The notes under the pieces: model-generated
Seen by the model: the letters and a program-made list of their open reading frames with translations, nothing else
Databases searched by the model: none
Told to the model about the DNA's origin: nothing
Shown here: positions 35,754-48,870 of the stretch, piece by piece
Layout: each line of letters opens with the position of its first letter
Position numbering within the stretch: position 1 is the stretch's first letter
Made by a program: the position numbers and the translations under genes
Origin: Talpa occidentalis
Lineage: Eukaryota; Chordata; Mammalia; Eulipotyphla; Talpidae
Direction: 5' to 3'
Assembly: GCF_014898055.3 (NCBI RefSeq)
Contig: NW_023605194.1
Span: forward strand, 57,637,361 to 57,701,360
DNA: 64,000 nucleotides

Positions 35754-38700
35754 CATAATTTACTAAGTGATCATTTTTACTTTGTTAAATAACATTGATT
35801 ATTCTTCATCTCTAGTTCCACAAAACTTTTTGGTACTTGTAATTTTTCTTCACATAAGAATTGAGAAAAATATATCAGAGGAGTTTATAGTTAACAGGTT
35901 TATACAGTTGCTGTCTATATTATCTTGATTTTTTTAATGAAAGAATGATAAAGTAATAGTAAATGGAGTAATCTGTAAATTTAGAATCATGAGCGTATAT
36001 TTCCTTATTATCTGACATAATTTTTCAGTTTTACATATATATGTTCCCCTCCAACCCCCACCCCTGCTGCCCCCCCAACCACTATACCAAACACATTTGG
36101 TTATTTAGTTTAGCCACTTGAAGTTGAATAATTGTTTAGAGTACATCAGCAGCAGCAGAAGTGTACTGAGAAGTGGGGCAGGGTCAAATAGGCAATAATG
36201 TATCTAGAAATTTTTCAGTATGGGAGAGCTATATAAATAACATCAAAGAAGTCCCACATCAATTTCACTGGACATGAATATTTTATAAACTTAATATACA
36301 GGAATTTGACAAGTCAGGAATTTATATAATATGTGAAATGCCTATAACAGATATATAGATAGTTTCAAATGTATTATAGTATTTTATTTCTCCCAAGTTC
36401 AGTTTTATATAGAATAACTTAATGCACATAATATTTATGTGCATAAAGAACCAGAAAATGATAGCCTGGAAATTTTTTAATCAAAGAACACAGTCTTGAT
36501 TTTTCATAATTGAACAAAGCACAGTGTTTTAGCATTAACAGAAATGAAATCAAAATGTCCTTTTAAAAATTCCCAAATCTTTCCTTATCTGTTACATATT
36601 CTCCAGATGTAAAAAGGATGAATGGTAGAATTTAAAAGATTTTAGAATTCTACTGAATATGACTCAGCAAGTTATAGCTATAGCTCACCTCAAATTTTGC
36701 ACAGTATGGCCAGGTTTGGATTTCAATAAAATTCTCATAAGCATGTTTATTATGTGGTTGAGGGACCGAATAATGCTCTGCCATTATTTATTTCCTTCTC
36801 ATGTTTCATATTTTTCAAATATTTATTATATCTCCTTATTTCCAAAGTGAATTATTTGTATATAACTTAAATTTGACAATTTACATGAATAATGTTTTAA
36901 TTTCAGATTTCATCAAGTATTTGAGATCAAATACTTTAACATCTCATTTATCTGACATTAGAAATGAATATATTCTATATTCTTGCTAGGAAAAACAAGC
37001 AGCATTTATGGGGAGCTTGTTAGAAATATAATCTCGTGCCCATAGCTCCCTGGTCTACTAGACAAGAATCCACATTCTCATAGGATCCTAATGTGGCCTA
37101 TATGCACATTAAATTTTCAGAAAAAAATATACTATTAAACTCTAGGACTCAATCTTTGAAGCACCAGTCATTTTTTTAGTATAAAATACTTTGTATAAAA
37201 ATTCAATTAAACATACTTGTACACTAGCTAAATCAAATCACTAAATACAATTTAATGTTTTCCTGATGGTCAAGACCATTTCAAGTAGCACCCTATGATA
37301 CAAAGAACTTTTATGATTTTTCACTCTTTCTCTAATTTCAGGGTATGATATTCGCTAATTTTGCCATTGTGCTTTTGTCTAAAATTTAATTTCCAATGTA
37401 TACTTCTAACCACCTAGTGAAAAGTTTGTGGTTATTGTTTGTCTTGCTGGTTGTTACTGAAAAATCATTAAACTAGAGATTGGGATCAGGTATGTGGATT
37501 CAAGTAAATGCTTTACGATGTTTAGATGCTTTTTTCTGGTCACTAATAGAATATGAGAACTGTTTTAGAAATGTGAAGTTGACAGAACACTAATGTTCAG
37601 ATACATGAGATGTCACTTTTTAAAATTTAATTTTACAAAAAATGCAAAATCTAACCTACCTAGCAGTCATATTTCATCAATTTCAAATTGACCATATTGA
37701 TAAAATTATGAAGTTAATCTGTCCCTAAGTTAAAGAAAATAATAGAAAGATAAATAGTATTTGCACAGTGGCAACTGATCAAATATTTTGTCAGTATATT
37801 TTGCGATAAAGTACATACAACAACATATATACTACTAACTATAAATCTGGACAGATTAGTTACTTTGATAGGACTTTCATTATTCTATAAAACCTTGACT
37901 CAGGATTAAAATTGTGGAACCCAGGGGAGATATCTAAGTGTTTAATCTTAGAATACTACATATAAATGATGTTTCTATGTAAGCATTTACAAAGAAATTG
38001 ATGTTATATTTCCTAGATAGGCATAGAGCTTCTGTTGTCTTAATCAGCACCAGCTTACAATTTAGGAGAAACAGCAGATCTCAGCTGATTAAGATGAAAA
38101 CAGATGATATGACTAAAACATTATTTAGACCTGTTGATTTCACTAGACAGTCTCATGGGTGGGAAGGGGAGGAAGAATAAAAAAATATAGTCAAGGTGAA
38201 AAGTTGCCTTGAATTTATATGTATATGTCATTCATGTTATTACACCACATTATTAACATGGATGTTAAAATAAGTTATTTAGTCCAAGTGGTTTTTCCAA
38301 ATGGGATTATGGTAGCTACTATTAAAATATAGCTATTCATGTTTATGTATCATAGTCAGTAAAAAACTGAATATTGATCCTCAAGGGAAGACATTTTCTT
38401 TAATTTCTTTAGCCTTGACTTTTCTCTTGTTCTGCTTCACTTTATGCACTTTACACTATAAGTGGAGCTTACATACCACGTCAACAAATTAGTAAAATAG
38501 GCAGAAAGTGCTAATAATCTATTCTCAGGGCAGATGCCCATTGGTGCCTGCACATAACACAGTGATAAGGCTGAGGGATAGGTTCGAAATATTGGGGAAA
38601 TCTATTTTTTATTGATAGTTGCTCCCTCTTCTGAAATGATAACATGGATTTCTTTGCTCTATCTTTTCTCTCTTGTATTTTATATTGTTAACTTTGATCT

Positions 38701-39901
38701 TTATAATAGCAAGCTTTACTTTTTGAACTGGTATTTTTTTTTTCATTGCAGTCTACTTTAAATTTATGGTAAGTTAAGCACATATATGGAAGACTTGACT
38801 ATTCTCTATATTTGAAAATTTATCAACACATTCACAACTTTTCCAATTTCTTTATCCAAACACTTGCTTTTCTTTAACAAATATTATGTTACTGTATGAA
38901 GAATGAATTAGAAAATTTAGGTAAAATGCATTGTTATGCACTACACAATATTTCAAAAATAAATTTCCATTTCAAAAAAATGATTTCTCATTATTCTGTC
39001 AGGTGGGGATAAAAATCAGTAACTATTTTTTCATTTGCATATTTAGTACTTCAGTTTGATGATAATAAAGAAAATTCTGCTTGGCAAACCAGTATCTTAG
39101 AACAATGTGGAGAAAATGACTTTCATGTCATTTTATATATTTCAGTCATGTACACACCAGTTCTAGGAAAAGTGGACAATGTATTTCCTAACATACCACC
39201 TAGCCATTTATTAAAATAACAAACATTGTAATTACAAACACTAAGTTATTCATGTACAAGCAGGTACACAGAATTGCTATGAGCAAAATGATACAAAGCA
39301 TAGTCAACATAAAGTTGTGTCTTTTTAACAGGAGTCTAATGTCTCAGAAATTCACAATTTCTATACTTTATATCTAGCTATCTATTTTTCTGTCCACCCA
39401 AGCAACTCAATAAAATCTGCTTATATTACCCTGTATTTTTCCCACAGTGCTGAAGCTCATAGCATTTCCACCCTCCCATTTTGCCTTCTGTATAAAAAGT
39501 AAAAAAAAAAATATGTTTGAGGGCATTATGGATACTAGAAGAGGATGTTTTGTTGGCTTCATTGATGTTTCCTTACGGGATAGTTAATGTATTAACAATG
39601 ACTTGTTTGAATTTATTGTGAAAGAGACTAGGTTTTATCAAACACTAGGTTGACATTTAGTTCTTTATCTCCTTAATCTAAGCAACAAGATTTGCAAAAA
39701 TGACCATACTGAAATTTTCAAACCACTTTTTGCCAGTATCTGTGACTTTCTCCCTTTACTATCTATTCCGCAGCATATTTATTTTCACCATGTTCAACAT
39801 AGGATTCTGAATTCTCTATCCCTATAACACAATCAGTTGTAGTGCAATGAGAAGAGAAAGTGAAATTTTGGCCAGTTTGAATGAGCCAATATATTTAAAT
39901 T
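35754..39901. other. Intergenic DNA downstream of PCDH15
   Basis: AT-rich DNA with no gene, SINE or LTR that I can recognise. Short open frames at 36659-36989 and 37998-38180 have no recognisable product. Confidence 0.55.
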
Positions 39902-39906
39902 GTTAC

Positions 39907-40347
39907 GTTGAGGACCTCCACCGACACAGGAGAAATCTTGGTGTCTCTCAAGAAGAGAAATTCTCAAAGTACCAGAATGAAGGCAGCAACCAAGTTTATT
40001 AGGAAGCCATAGGACAGAACACTGCAAGAAGCAGTGGGCAGTCTCAAAGCAGGAGAGCCACACTGAGCATTAAAGAAGTTTTTGTTGTTTTTTTTTTTTT
40101 TTCCTTTCTGGGTGGGGTGGGGCCCCTTTAATTATGTTCCCATCTCTCCTCCAGATACCACAATTAATTGAAGCTACCCCTCCCTGTCTCCTTCTTTTCC
40201 AGTCAAAAGACTCTTCCCCGGCCTCCCAAACCTGCCAGGACTTACTTGGTCCTTGAAACAAAGAGACTAGCTCCAGCTGAAGAGTAGGATGGCAGAAATG
40301 CAGCTGTGCTGGGGGATGGGGCAGGGAGCCCTTTTCTATCCCTAACA
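39907..40347 (-). mobile_element. Solo LTR, 5-bp flanking repeat
   Basis: On the minus strand it starts TGTTAGGGATAGAAAAGGGC. It has a poly(A) signal in CCTAATAAACTTGGTTGCTG and a U5-like end CTTGAGAGACACCAAG ... GGTCCTCAAC. Flanking GTTAC is at 39902-39906 and 40348-40352. With that target repeat the 3' end is CAAC rather than the usual CA. It contains a T-run (40088-40102 on +). No internal retroviral genes are present. Confidence 0.78.
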
Positions 40348-40703
40348 GTTACTTTAGTTATGAATGCATATTTATATTCATATAAATAAGACAATATATT
40401 TGTGTTGCTTTTATAGAATTTCACGTCATACAAAAGATATATATACTTGATGCAGCAAATACTTGTCCTTTTTAATTTAAGCATGTACACTGTGCACGTT
40501 AAAAATACTAACCCTTAAAGTCTTATTTATATTAACATGTATAGCTGAGATATCCTAACCATAGCTTGGTTGGTAAACAATAAGTATAGATATAATAGAC
40601 ATAATTTATGTCAGTGACATATAGATTTATATCAGGTTCTTGCTACTAAGAGACAAAATTACCCAGAGACCCATCAGTTGATCTTAGGTTAAAATTAATT
40701 TAG

Positions 40704-40966
40704 GGGCCTCCCAGGTTGCGCAGCGGTTGAGCGCTGGGTTGCGAAGCTGCCCGCAGCCTCTGCAGCGCCAGTTCGATCCCCAGCCAACTGCTGAGGGTCC
40801 CACAAGGCACGCAGACCTCTCCTGCCACCCGCTGCTCCCCTCAGCAGTGTACTTCAACCATCTGCCTTTTCTGCTCCCTGCTCTGGTGACTTCTCTCACC
40901 CTCCCGCACTTCTGACTGTACCCAGTACTTGTATAAATAAATTAATTAAAAAATAAATGAAATAAT
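40704..40966 (+). mobile_element. tRNA-derived SINE
   Basis: GGGGCCTCCCAGGTTGCGCA head and AAATAAATTAATTAA tail. A target duplication ATTAATTTAG lies at 40694-40703 and 40967-40976. Confidence 0.94.
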
Positions 40967-41094
40967 ATTAATTTAGGTTCTAAGCTACCAGCATCATTTA
41001 CTAGTCATTTCTCAATATTTTATCTACAGGGGAGAGGTTGAATGATTAATTTTGGTTCTATTCATTTCTTTGTTACTATATTATATGGGTCATA

Positions 41095-41190
41095 TCTATG
41101 TCACACTCAGATTCAGTTTCTGTAACTACAAAATGAGTTTGGGTATGAATTGTAGGGACATTTTAAGTAAAAACTGAAATAATGAGCATG
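41095..41190 (+). repeat. Probable MIR fragment
   Basis: TCAGATTCAGTTTCTGTAAC followed by ACAAAATGAGTTTGGG resembles the MIR core (cagtttcctcatctgtaaaatggg). Confidence 0.5.
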
Positions 41191-42031
41191 ATGTTGCCTT
41201 AAGCAAGCATTACAAGTACAACTACCCTTTACACAACTAACAGCTGCGCCCATCTCCTGCCTGTATTATCTATTTATATCCCATTTCAGAACAGAAATGT
41301 CTTAAAATATCCCCAAAAATGCATAGATGACTAGAGGTGAAATAAGTTTGTATGAATAAAACAAGGAGAAAAAAAGGTAAGGGAGAAATAAGGTTTAGAA
41401 TACCACCTAGACATGTCACATGGTTCCATACATTTTCATTTAGGCCATTAGTTTAACTCCGATGTCCCCTGATTGCCAGATCATAAAAGGAAAATAGAAT
41501 TAGTTACAAGATTCGTAGTGCACATAAAGCTTAAACAAATACGGAAAAAAGTCAGCTTTGTATGTTACTGTAACAGAGAAATTTTTCCTAAAGGTTAACA
41601 ATTTGCTATCTTGGCTTAGTTGTAGGCATTCATATATTATTTCTTTGCTTCTCAATTCCCTTATATAACACACAAACATCAGTCTTCCTTCCAGGAATTC
41701 TTCCAGTCTTTAAGTCCAAAAACAGTCACCCTTTTTCCAATGTATCCTAGAATGACTGAAGAAATTTCCAGAATATTTTCCTTCAATAGCATTCTTTCTT
41801 GCCAACAGATATTTATTAACCCCACTGTAATTATTAATCAAAGACTGGGTTGTAAAGGTCTGCAATTTTCACAGCTCTATAGCTATGCTGTTTGCTGATG
41901 ACATCATATGTAAATGCAGACTTATTTCTTTAGAATATAGTTTTTCCCTCTTGAAGCTCAAGTCTAAATTTAGGGAACCTTGTTTTAAACAAATGAAACT
42001 GGCTTTTTATAAGGATGAAGAGTACAGATAG
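41191..42031. other. Intergenic DNA, no feature recognised
   Basis: AT-rich and non-coding as far as I can see. Confidence 0.5.
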
Positions 42032-42329
42032 CAGGCATCCCTGGTGGCCTAGAGGTTAAGTTTCATCATCATTTCATCACCTCTACAGCCTGAGTTCTAT
42101 CCACAGCCAGGGAGCTAAACCTCATGCGCAGACAGACCTCTCCAGTCACACACACTGCTTCCCTCAGCAGTGTGGTTCAGTAAATGGGCCTGTACTGCTC
42201 CCCACTCTGTCTATAGGGAATCTTCTCACTCACCCTCCTATGCTTCTGGCCTACACCCTATTTCTTCTGCGCACACACACACACACACAAAAAAAAAAAA
42301 GTGTGTGTGTGCATACTTTAAAAAAAAAA
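42032..42329 (+). mobile_element. tRNA-derived SINE with (CA)n-A-(GT)n tail
   Basis: GGCATCCCTGGTGGCCTAGA head and GCTTCCCTCAGCAGTGTGG body. The tail is a (CA)n run, an A-run and a (GT)n run. Flanking repeats AGTACAGATAG (42021-42031) and AGTATGGATAG (42330-42340) differ at two bases. Confidence 0.88.
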
Positions 42330-42340
42330 AGTATGGATAG

Positions 42341-43023
42341 TGTCACCTACATTATTTTACATAATTATATCTGGATTTTTAGCACTTCATACTCAGATTG
42401 GACAAGGATTGGTATAATTTATGTTATTTTCGGTGATGTTTTGGTAAACCAGCTCTCTAGAAAAAATTAAACAAAGCAAAATAATCTGTTGGGTTTTCAG
42501 ATTTCTCTGATATAAGAAAAATTCCTACCACATTTATCAACTGATCACATAATAACTAGCTTACCAAATTCCTGAAAATTTATTAATTATTTCTCTGAAG
42601 ACAGCATGGGCCTTGTTTACATCTTATGTATTAGAGCAATCATTAAGAACAATTGTCTCTGGAAGGAAAGAAGAATATGCCTGCAGGAAAATAGAAAAAA
42701 GTCAAATAGGCAAGTCTTTGCATACAATGGGAGAAGAAGAGAGACAAAGGTGACGAAGAATGATGTCAATCAGAAATTTGATGTTGTGCCCAGATCCAAA
42801 AAGTAAAATAATTACATTATATATTCAAAAAACTACCACTGCACCTTCATACTGTAATAAAAAGCAATGGAATGGGGTAGGTTCAAAAAAATGAAAAGAT
42901 AAATCTAAATGTCAGGTAAGAACTAGATTATCTAAAAAACCTATTTGCATTTTATCACATAGGTGATGGACAATCACTTAAAATCTAAACAGGAGAGAGC
43001 ATAACATAGCAGCCTTTCAGGAG

Positions 43024-43027
<4 letters not shown>
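42341..43027. other. Intergenic DNA, no gene recognised
   Basis: An open frame at 42606-42806 has no recognisable product. Confidence 0.5.
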
Positions 43028-43071
<44 letters not shown>

Positions 43072-43095
43072 TTCACATATATATATATATAATTA
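43028..43095. repeat. (TA)n microsatellite
   Basis: An alternating TA run from about 43028 to 43062, then interrupted CACATAT units and another TA run to about 43092. Confidence 0.97.
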
Positions 43096-43494
43096 CATGA
43101 AGACAGGATTCACAAGAAAAAAATGTATGAGTAATAAGGCAGAAAATTTCAACAAAGTAGTGTTAATTTCTAACTTCCGATTACACTAATGGGTCTTTCT
43201 ATAATTAAACCCAGGACTGATAACCAAATTGCCATTTCCTCCACTCTGTTTTACTACTTAAATTAGAATTACCTGCTTTTATAAACGTGGCTTTCTCTTC
43301 TATTCTCCCATTCATTCCACTTACATTACCTTCCCATATTCTCTTATTTTCATAACACAGGATGAACAAAATATTGTTTTTGTTTTTTTCAAAATTTTGA
43401 AAATATTAATGAGTCATTCATCTTTAATCCACATGTTCTCAATTCACCCAAGCACCTAATGGAACCAAAACATATCTCAGATTGGAGCTAGAAT

Positions 43495-43625
43495 ACATTA
43501 CTCCAAATCCTGGCTACATCACTATATAGCTAAATCCTTTATAAGGTGGAGACAATGATATTGGTTACCTGGTGGACAAAGATTAAACAAGTCAATTTTT
43601 AGAAAGTTAAAGAACAACACTGGGA
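43495..43625 (+). repeat. MIR fragment
   Basis: TCCTGGCTACATCACTATAT, TGGAGACAATGATATTGGTT, ACCTGGTGGACAAAGATTAA and AAGTTAAAGAACAACAC follow MIR consensus order. Confidence 0.7.
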
Positions 43626-44732
43626 TATTGCAGTATATGAAACATATAATGAAACATAAATGAAACAAAGGATGTGTGCATGTCCTGGGGAAGTATTTCA
43701 AGAAGGAAAGGGGTAAACAAGTTTAATCTAGACAGGAAGAAATAATAACCTGCTTACACCCCTTTGTGGATTGTAAGAAAGATAGTAAAATGTGTATATT
43801 GTGATTTTCCTTTCCTTCCCTACTTTTGCCTACTCTTGCCCCAAAATCACTGAAAGGTAAAACAAGTTAGAAGATAGGAACTCCTGGTCTGGTTCTTGTT
43901 TGAGATTTTGGGCACTTTACCCTAGGCAGGCTATGTGCTAATATGGGGTAAGCTTATCAGAGAAAAATCAGTAGCTCTAGTGGCAGACAAGGACCTGAGT
44001 CTAGCTCCTGGAAGTCCTTAATCTCATGAATACGGAAGGTGTTCAGCAGTGCCCACAAGACCTCTGGAAGGGATGAAAAGGTGCAGGGTGTATTCAGGTA
44101 AGTTTGTATGACAGGGTTCAGTGTTATAAGATGGAGTGGGACTGAAGAAAAATATTGAGACTTCAAAGGGATATGTATGCCAACAGGTGCTGTGGCATAC
44201 CTAAGTCATAATGGAGAGCCACAACATCCAGATCAAGCAGGGAAGAAGTAAAAGTTCACTGTGACTTTAGCCTCATACATCAGCAGATAGAAGAGTGATT
44301 AGAGGACAGGGGAATAATCAGAAACCAGCAAAGACCCAGAGTAGCATACAAGATTCTGTTTCCACATACCATGAAGAAAAGTGATCTAAAGTATACCCAG
44401 ACATCTTGGACTAGAAAAAGGTAAAAGGAGGTTGCTGAATTCTTGAACACTTAGTAAAAGGCACACTGTTTAGTAGAAAAATACTGAGATACTATTAATA
44501 GAAAGTTTAAATGGGGGAAGAGTTGGAGTAGTTTTTATATTTTGTTTCTGAAAAAATAGATTTAATGACTTTATAAAGAATAGATGATGATCTTAAAAAT
44601 TTTCCTAAGGTCCTTATAGATATTCAAAGTTTTTAATGCCCTAATTCCATTTGGTACCATGACACACTCTAATTTTAAGATGTTTTCTGACTTGATATAC
44701 CAAATCTTGACCCCCCCCACAAAGAAGTACAT
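43626..44732. other. Intergenic DNA; includes one member of a diverged repeat pair
   Basis: 44355-44432 is related to 45949-46014 (shared CATGAAGAAAAGT and GGTAAAAGGAGG in the same order). The family is unknown to me. Confidence 0.55.
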
Positions 44733-44873
44733 ATACTTGAAGATATAATCAACATGAAACAAAAAAACTACTCATACTCAAATAATTTCCCCCTCAGAGA
44801 AGTACCTAAATTAGATAGTATACTTGAAGATATAATCAACATGAAACAAAAAAATACTCATACTCAAATAATT
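44733..44873 (+). repeat. Direct duplication, about 55 bp, 87-bp period
   Basis: ATACTTGAAGATATAATCAA, CATGAAACAAAAAA and ACTCATACTCAAATAATTT occur twice in the same order, at 44733-44788 and about 44820-44872. The copies are nearly identical, so the duplication is recent. Confidence 0.93.
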
Positions 44874-44925
44874 TGCATTGATGGAAATAATGAATATTCC
44901 ACACTGGATATTTCATTTAATTATG

Positions 44926-45060
44926 CAGTCAATACTTACTGATGGCTTTTGTGATGTACCAGTAACATCATTCGATGTTAGGATACAGCTTTAAACAGAA
45001 CAAGAAAAATTCTCCATGGAGCTTACAGTCTAATCCACCACACAAATTAGAAATTAAATA
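44926..45060 (+). repeat. Ancient interspersed repeat, family not named
   Basis: The order GTCAATACTTACTGATGGC, TGTGATGTACCAGTAACAT, TAGGATACAGC, CATGGAGCTTACAGTCTA resembles the common mammalian motif series for transfer-ready ancient repeats. A similar series occurs at 61355-61475. Confidence 0.55.
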
Positions 45061-47550
45061 TTAAATATTTTGTAAGAAAAGAAGAACAATCAGCTATATT
45101 TCACCAGTGAAGAATGGGATCATCCTCTGACTATTAGGTTTGTTTAAGTAATCAAGTGATTCATAAGAAAGCTACTTATAGTGAACTGCTATAACAACTG
45201 CTGTAAATTGAGACAAATACAATGCAGATATTTTCTACTCATTTTCCTTCTGTTCTGGTAACACTGATTCCTATGATTTAAAATGTTAACTCTAATCTCT
45301 CTCTTGAGATCACCAACTGTCAAATAATGCCCAACAACTGCCTGGCATATTACAAATTTATGCCAATTGCTATTAAAAACTATGTATAATTTCACTCTAA
45401 TATACACACATTTGGATGACAAATAAACTGTGCAGTCACTCTTTCAATTGACATTTTCTATAAACGATTCAGATTTCAAACTCAACATATTTGAAAAAGA
45501 AAATGTTTTATCCTCTCTCCCTAAAATCTTATCAAGCACAATGCTTCTCATCTATACACAATTGCAATTAATAGGCCCACCCGTTAAGTTTTCCACACTT
45601 TTGTTTTAGTTTTCTCTGCTTTAATTACCTCCCCAGGACAATAAAAGACACTATGTTCTGCTGATTTTTCTTCAAATTTGCTAGCCAAATGAGAAAGTGT
45701 TTCACATTTTTGCACATTCCTTCAGCTCATTCTTCCACATACTTGGCCAAGACAATATTAATGACCTCCTCAAAAAGCAAACAATATTTTCTTGGCATAG
45801 TGAACTTAATGGAATATAAATTTATCATTTATTAAAATTATTTTTACTTTTCCTATGCCTTCACATTGTTTGAAACATATAATCAAGTATCATATAGCGT
45901 TGAACAACTTCTAGAACACAGCTCAATTTCTTTCTAGACATATCCAACATTCTGTTTCCAGAACCATCATGAAGAAAAGTTATCTACATCTTTGACTGGA
46001 AATGGGTAAAAGGAGGCATTTGAAAGAGATAGAAAGTAGCTTAAGGATGACGTGACCCCTACCCAGGAAGCCAAAGGAAACAAAGCCTTCCCAGGACCCA
46101 GTCATCTTAAGTTAACTAACCTCCTCTAACTCCCCCAAACTTTGCCCCCCAAGTCCTATTTGCTCAGTACTTGCTAAATCAGAAGATGGTGTAATATTCT
46201 GGCAAGTATTTAATCTCCCTTAACCAAGTGGGGCTCATATCTCCATTGTAAAATGAAAAATAATGCCTGAGTCCAATGAATTGGAAATGTCTAAGTCAAT
46301 TCAGACAAGTATAATTTTGTGTAGGAAAATAAAACTGATATTTATGTGTCTTACATGTTGGTACTTTCAGTGTTCAATCAGAAAGGATCATTCTGCTTAG
46401 GCACTACATATAGAGATGTAGTCTCTGACCTGGCCCTTGTGGTCTAGCAACAACTATAGAGAATCTAAGGAGATAAGAAAACAACTGCTTTAATTATTGA
46501 AGACTTGGTGTCTGAATGCTCTCAGGGAGTATGTTTTCCAGCACAGCAGTATCACCTGTCTGATACAGGTTCTGAGTATATCATTTGTTTGTAACTGAAT
46601 GTCTGACACATAAATGTCTTATGATATTTTGGCTTGGTGATGTCCCCATTTATACTACCAAGGAAAGGCTCTAACAGCCTTTGTTAATCAAATGAAAATG
46701 GTATATTCAACTGACATGCCTACTGCCACCTTGGTTTCGAAAACAATTATGGCAGGTACTTCCTTGATGAGAACTTTATCCCCACGTCTGCAACCTGAAA
46801 CAAAGCACTTAGCTCAACGAGGACCTCAATGCACAGAGAATACCCTCAGTGCAAATGTCTAGTTCACTAAAATTTGGCTCATGTGTTCACTGGACTGCTG
46901 CAGCTGTTTAAATTTATATTCAACTACACGGAACTGAAAATGATTGTTTTCACTCAGTTTGCTGTGCAGAACTCAAGGTCATGCTTAGAGTATCCCCTTT
47001 AAAATGCCTTATATTTTAACTGGCTCTTGAGCGTGAGATTATAGGTTGGCAGATGAAAGACACCTATTGGGAATTGCAAAATGTGGAAACAGGAGCACAG
47101 AGGGCAGAGCCATGGCTGGCAGAAACCTTGCCATCGGAGTACCCAGTAAGTTCCCCAGATGAACTCGGAGGGTGGAGGTATGTCCAGCAAAGCCCTGCTA
47201 ACAGCAGCACAGTCCCAACAAGCAATCTGAACAAACACAAGGGCACATCTGCCCCCAACAGTATGTTGCCAACTTCAAGTGACATCAGCAAACTCTGAGA
47301 AGGGGCCTATGGGTGAATTCATAATAGAAAACAGGTGCAAACCAGACCACCAAAAACTCACTGAAGACCCAGCTCAGGAATAGTTCTCCCTGGTATTCAA
47401 CGCCATCTACTGGAAAAATGGAAGCTCTCCACTTTTAGGTTTTATAATGCAAGCTGCCGCACACATACACACAAGCATACACCCCGCCCCCCAATGCCAA
47501 CATGTGTACTCACCGGTTATGTGTTTCTCCGTTAACAAGAGCAAGTCATA
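45061..47550. other. Intergenic DNA, no gene recognised
   Basis: Holds the second repeat-pair member (45949-46014). 47040-47300 has moderately long overlapping open frames on both strands and higher GC, which suggests an old repeat rather than a gene. A CA-rich patch lies at 47458-47480. Confidence 0.45.
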
Positions 47551-47793
47551 GGGGCCTCCCCGGTGGCTCAAGGAGTTAAGCGTCAGCACTATGAAGCTAT
47601 TAGCAGCCTCTAAAGCACAAGTTCGATCCCCAACCGGCGCGGGAGCTGCCCACATGGTGCCCAACTGCTCCCCTCAGCAGAGTATTTCAGTCAGTGCACC
47701 CGTTCTGCTCTCCACTCTGTCTCTGGTGAATCCTCTCAACCCCTGCACCTCTGGCCTATACCTCAGTTCTTGTATGCATAAATAAATAAATCA
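47551..47793 (+). mobile_element. tRNA-derived SINE
   Basis: GGGGCCTCCCCGGTGGCTCA head, AAGTTCGATCCCCAACCGG B-box region and GCATAAATAAATAAATC tail. Confidence 0.9.
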
Positions 47794-48109
47794 AGTGAAG
47801 GTCATAGATTATCTCCTTTAAGACTGGTTTAATTTGGCCCTCCATCCTTCATTATTGTCAACAGAACCAAAGAATAGCAAGTCGAACAAATTCCTTTCCA
47901 TCCACAGAGGTAGCCTCAGTAAGCCTCTTGCCAGGAAGCTCCGTGCTGCCCCAGTAATTGGGCCCACAGTATCCTCACTCCTCAGAACACTGGCCCTTTG
48001 GAGGATAAGTGGCAAACCAAGGAGTGTGGCTACTTGACCTCTTGGGGCTTGCATAGTGACATCCCCAAGTTTGCCACTTTGGCCTGTTTCACCTTCATGG
48101 TTAACCACT

Positions 48110-48260
48110 CTTGCTGTGAGGAGGTAAGGAGCGAGCCAGGGTAAGGAGACTCACCTAAAGTACTCCCGGGATTGTGTCCCCGGATCCTCTCACCCGGCCC
48201 ACAATCTTCTCCCTAGATCCTGGTCAATTTGCACTTCCATCCACCTGTGGATGGTGAAGG
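48110..48260. other. GC-rich segment with CpGs, probable LTR remnant
   Basis: CCCGGGATTGTGTCCCCGGA and CTCACCCGGCCCACAATC stand out from the AT-rich surroundings. I see no coding content. It may be part of an LTR. Confidence 0.35.
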
Positions 48261-48369
48261 TTTTATTTCCAGAACCAACATCTATTTCCACTCTTGCAAG
48301 GCTTATTTCTTTTTTAGTTTTTATGTTTTCTAGATGGGGTTTGGTGGTTTCATCTCATGGGTCTGCCCC

Positions 48370-48870
48370 AGATAGTTATTCAGGATCTCGGTTTTTGCGT
48401 TTCTTTTTTAAAATCCAGAAGTAATACCAAACTATATTCTAGACAAAGGGAATGATATAAAAGAGTTCCGGAGCCCTCGGTGGATTTTTCAGGCCTTAAT
48501 GCTCTTTCTACTCCAGTTGTTGTGGCAAGCCTGCAGCCTGGCGAAGTGCAGCGGGTGGGGGCTAGGGGTCCAGGAGCCTGGGAGGCTGGGAAGCCCCCCA
48601 CAGCCACCAGCGAACCTTTCCTTTTCTGGGCTCCCGCTGGCGTTCTCGCCTGGTCGCACCTCTGCAGTCACGGACCCTCCCATACTGCCTTGCGCCCCCA
48701 ATGGCGTCACCTGGCCTCCAAGGCGCAGGTCGCACAATTACGCATGCGTGCACACCTATACGCCACGTGTCCACAACCAAGCTCAGGTGCCCCATACCCA
48801 CGCTCCTAAACGCCTTCCAGAAGTGATAGCCACGGAGGCTAGGGCCGCAAGAAGCCTTACAAATTTGTTT
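48370..48870. repeat. GC-rich module A (probable LTR copy)
   Basis: About 500 bp of GC- and CpG-rich sequence with overlapping open frames in several frames on both strands, which is the signature of composition and not of a gene. Parts align in the same order with 50105-50425: GGAGCCCTCGG, GGCGTTCTCG, GTGTCCACAA, CCCATACCCACGCTC and CGCCTTC. A TATAAAAGAG box lies at about 48456. I infer a repeated element, most likely an LTR. Confidence 0.5.

Noticed and set aside
44733..44873. CRISPR-like direct repeat
   Set aside because: Only two copies, in a mammalian intergenic region; a local duplication.
47040..47300. Coding exon on either strand
   Set aside because: Opposed open frames of similar length, no recognised domain and no consistent splice borders; an old repeat is more likely.
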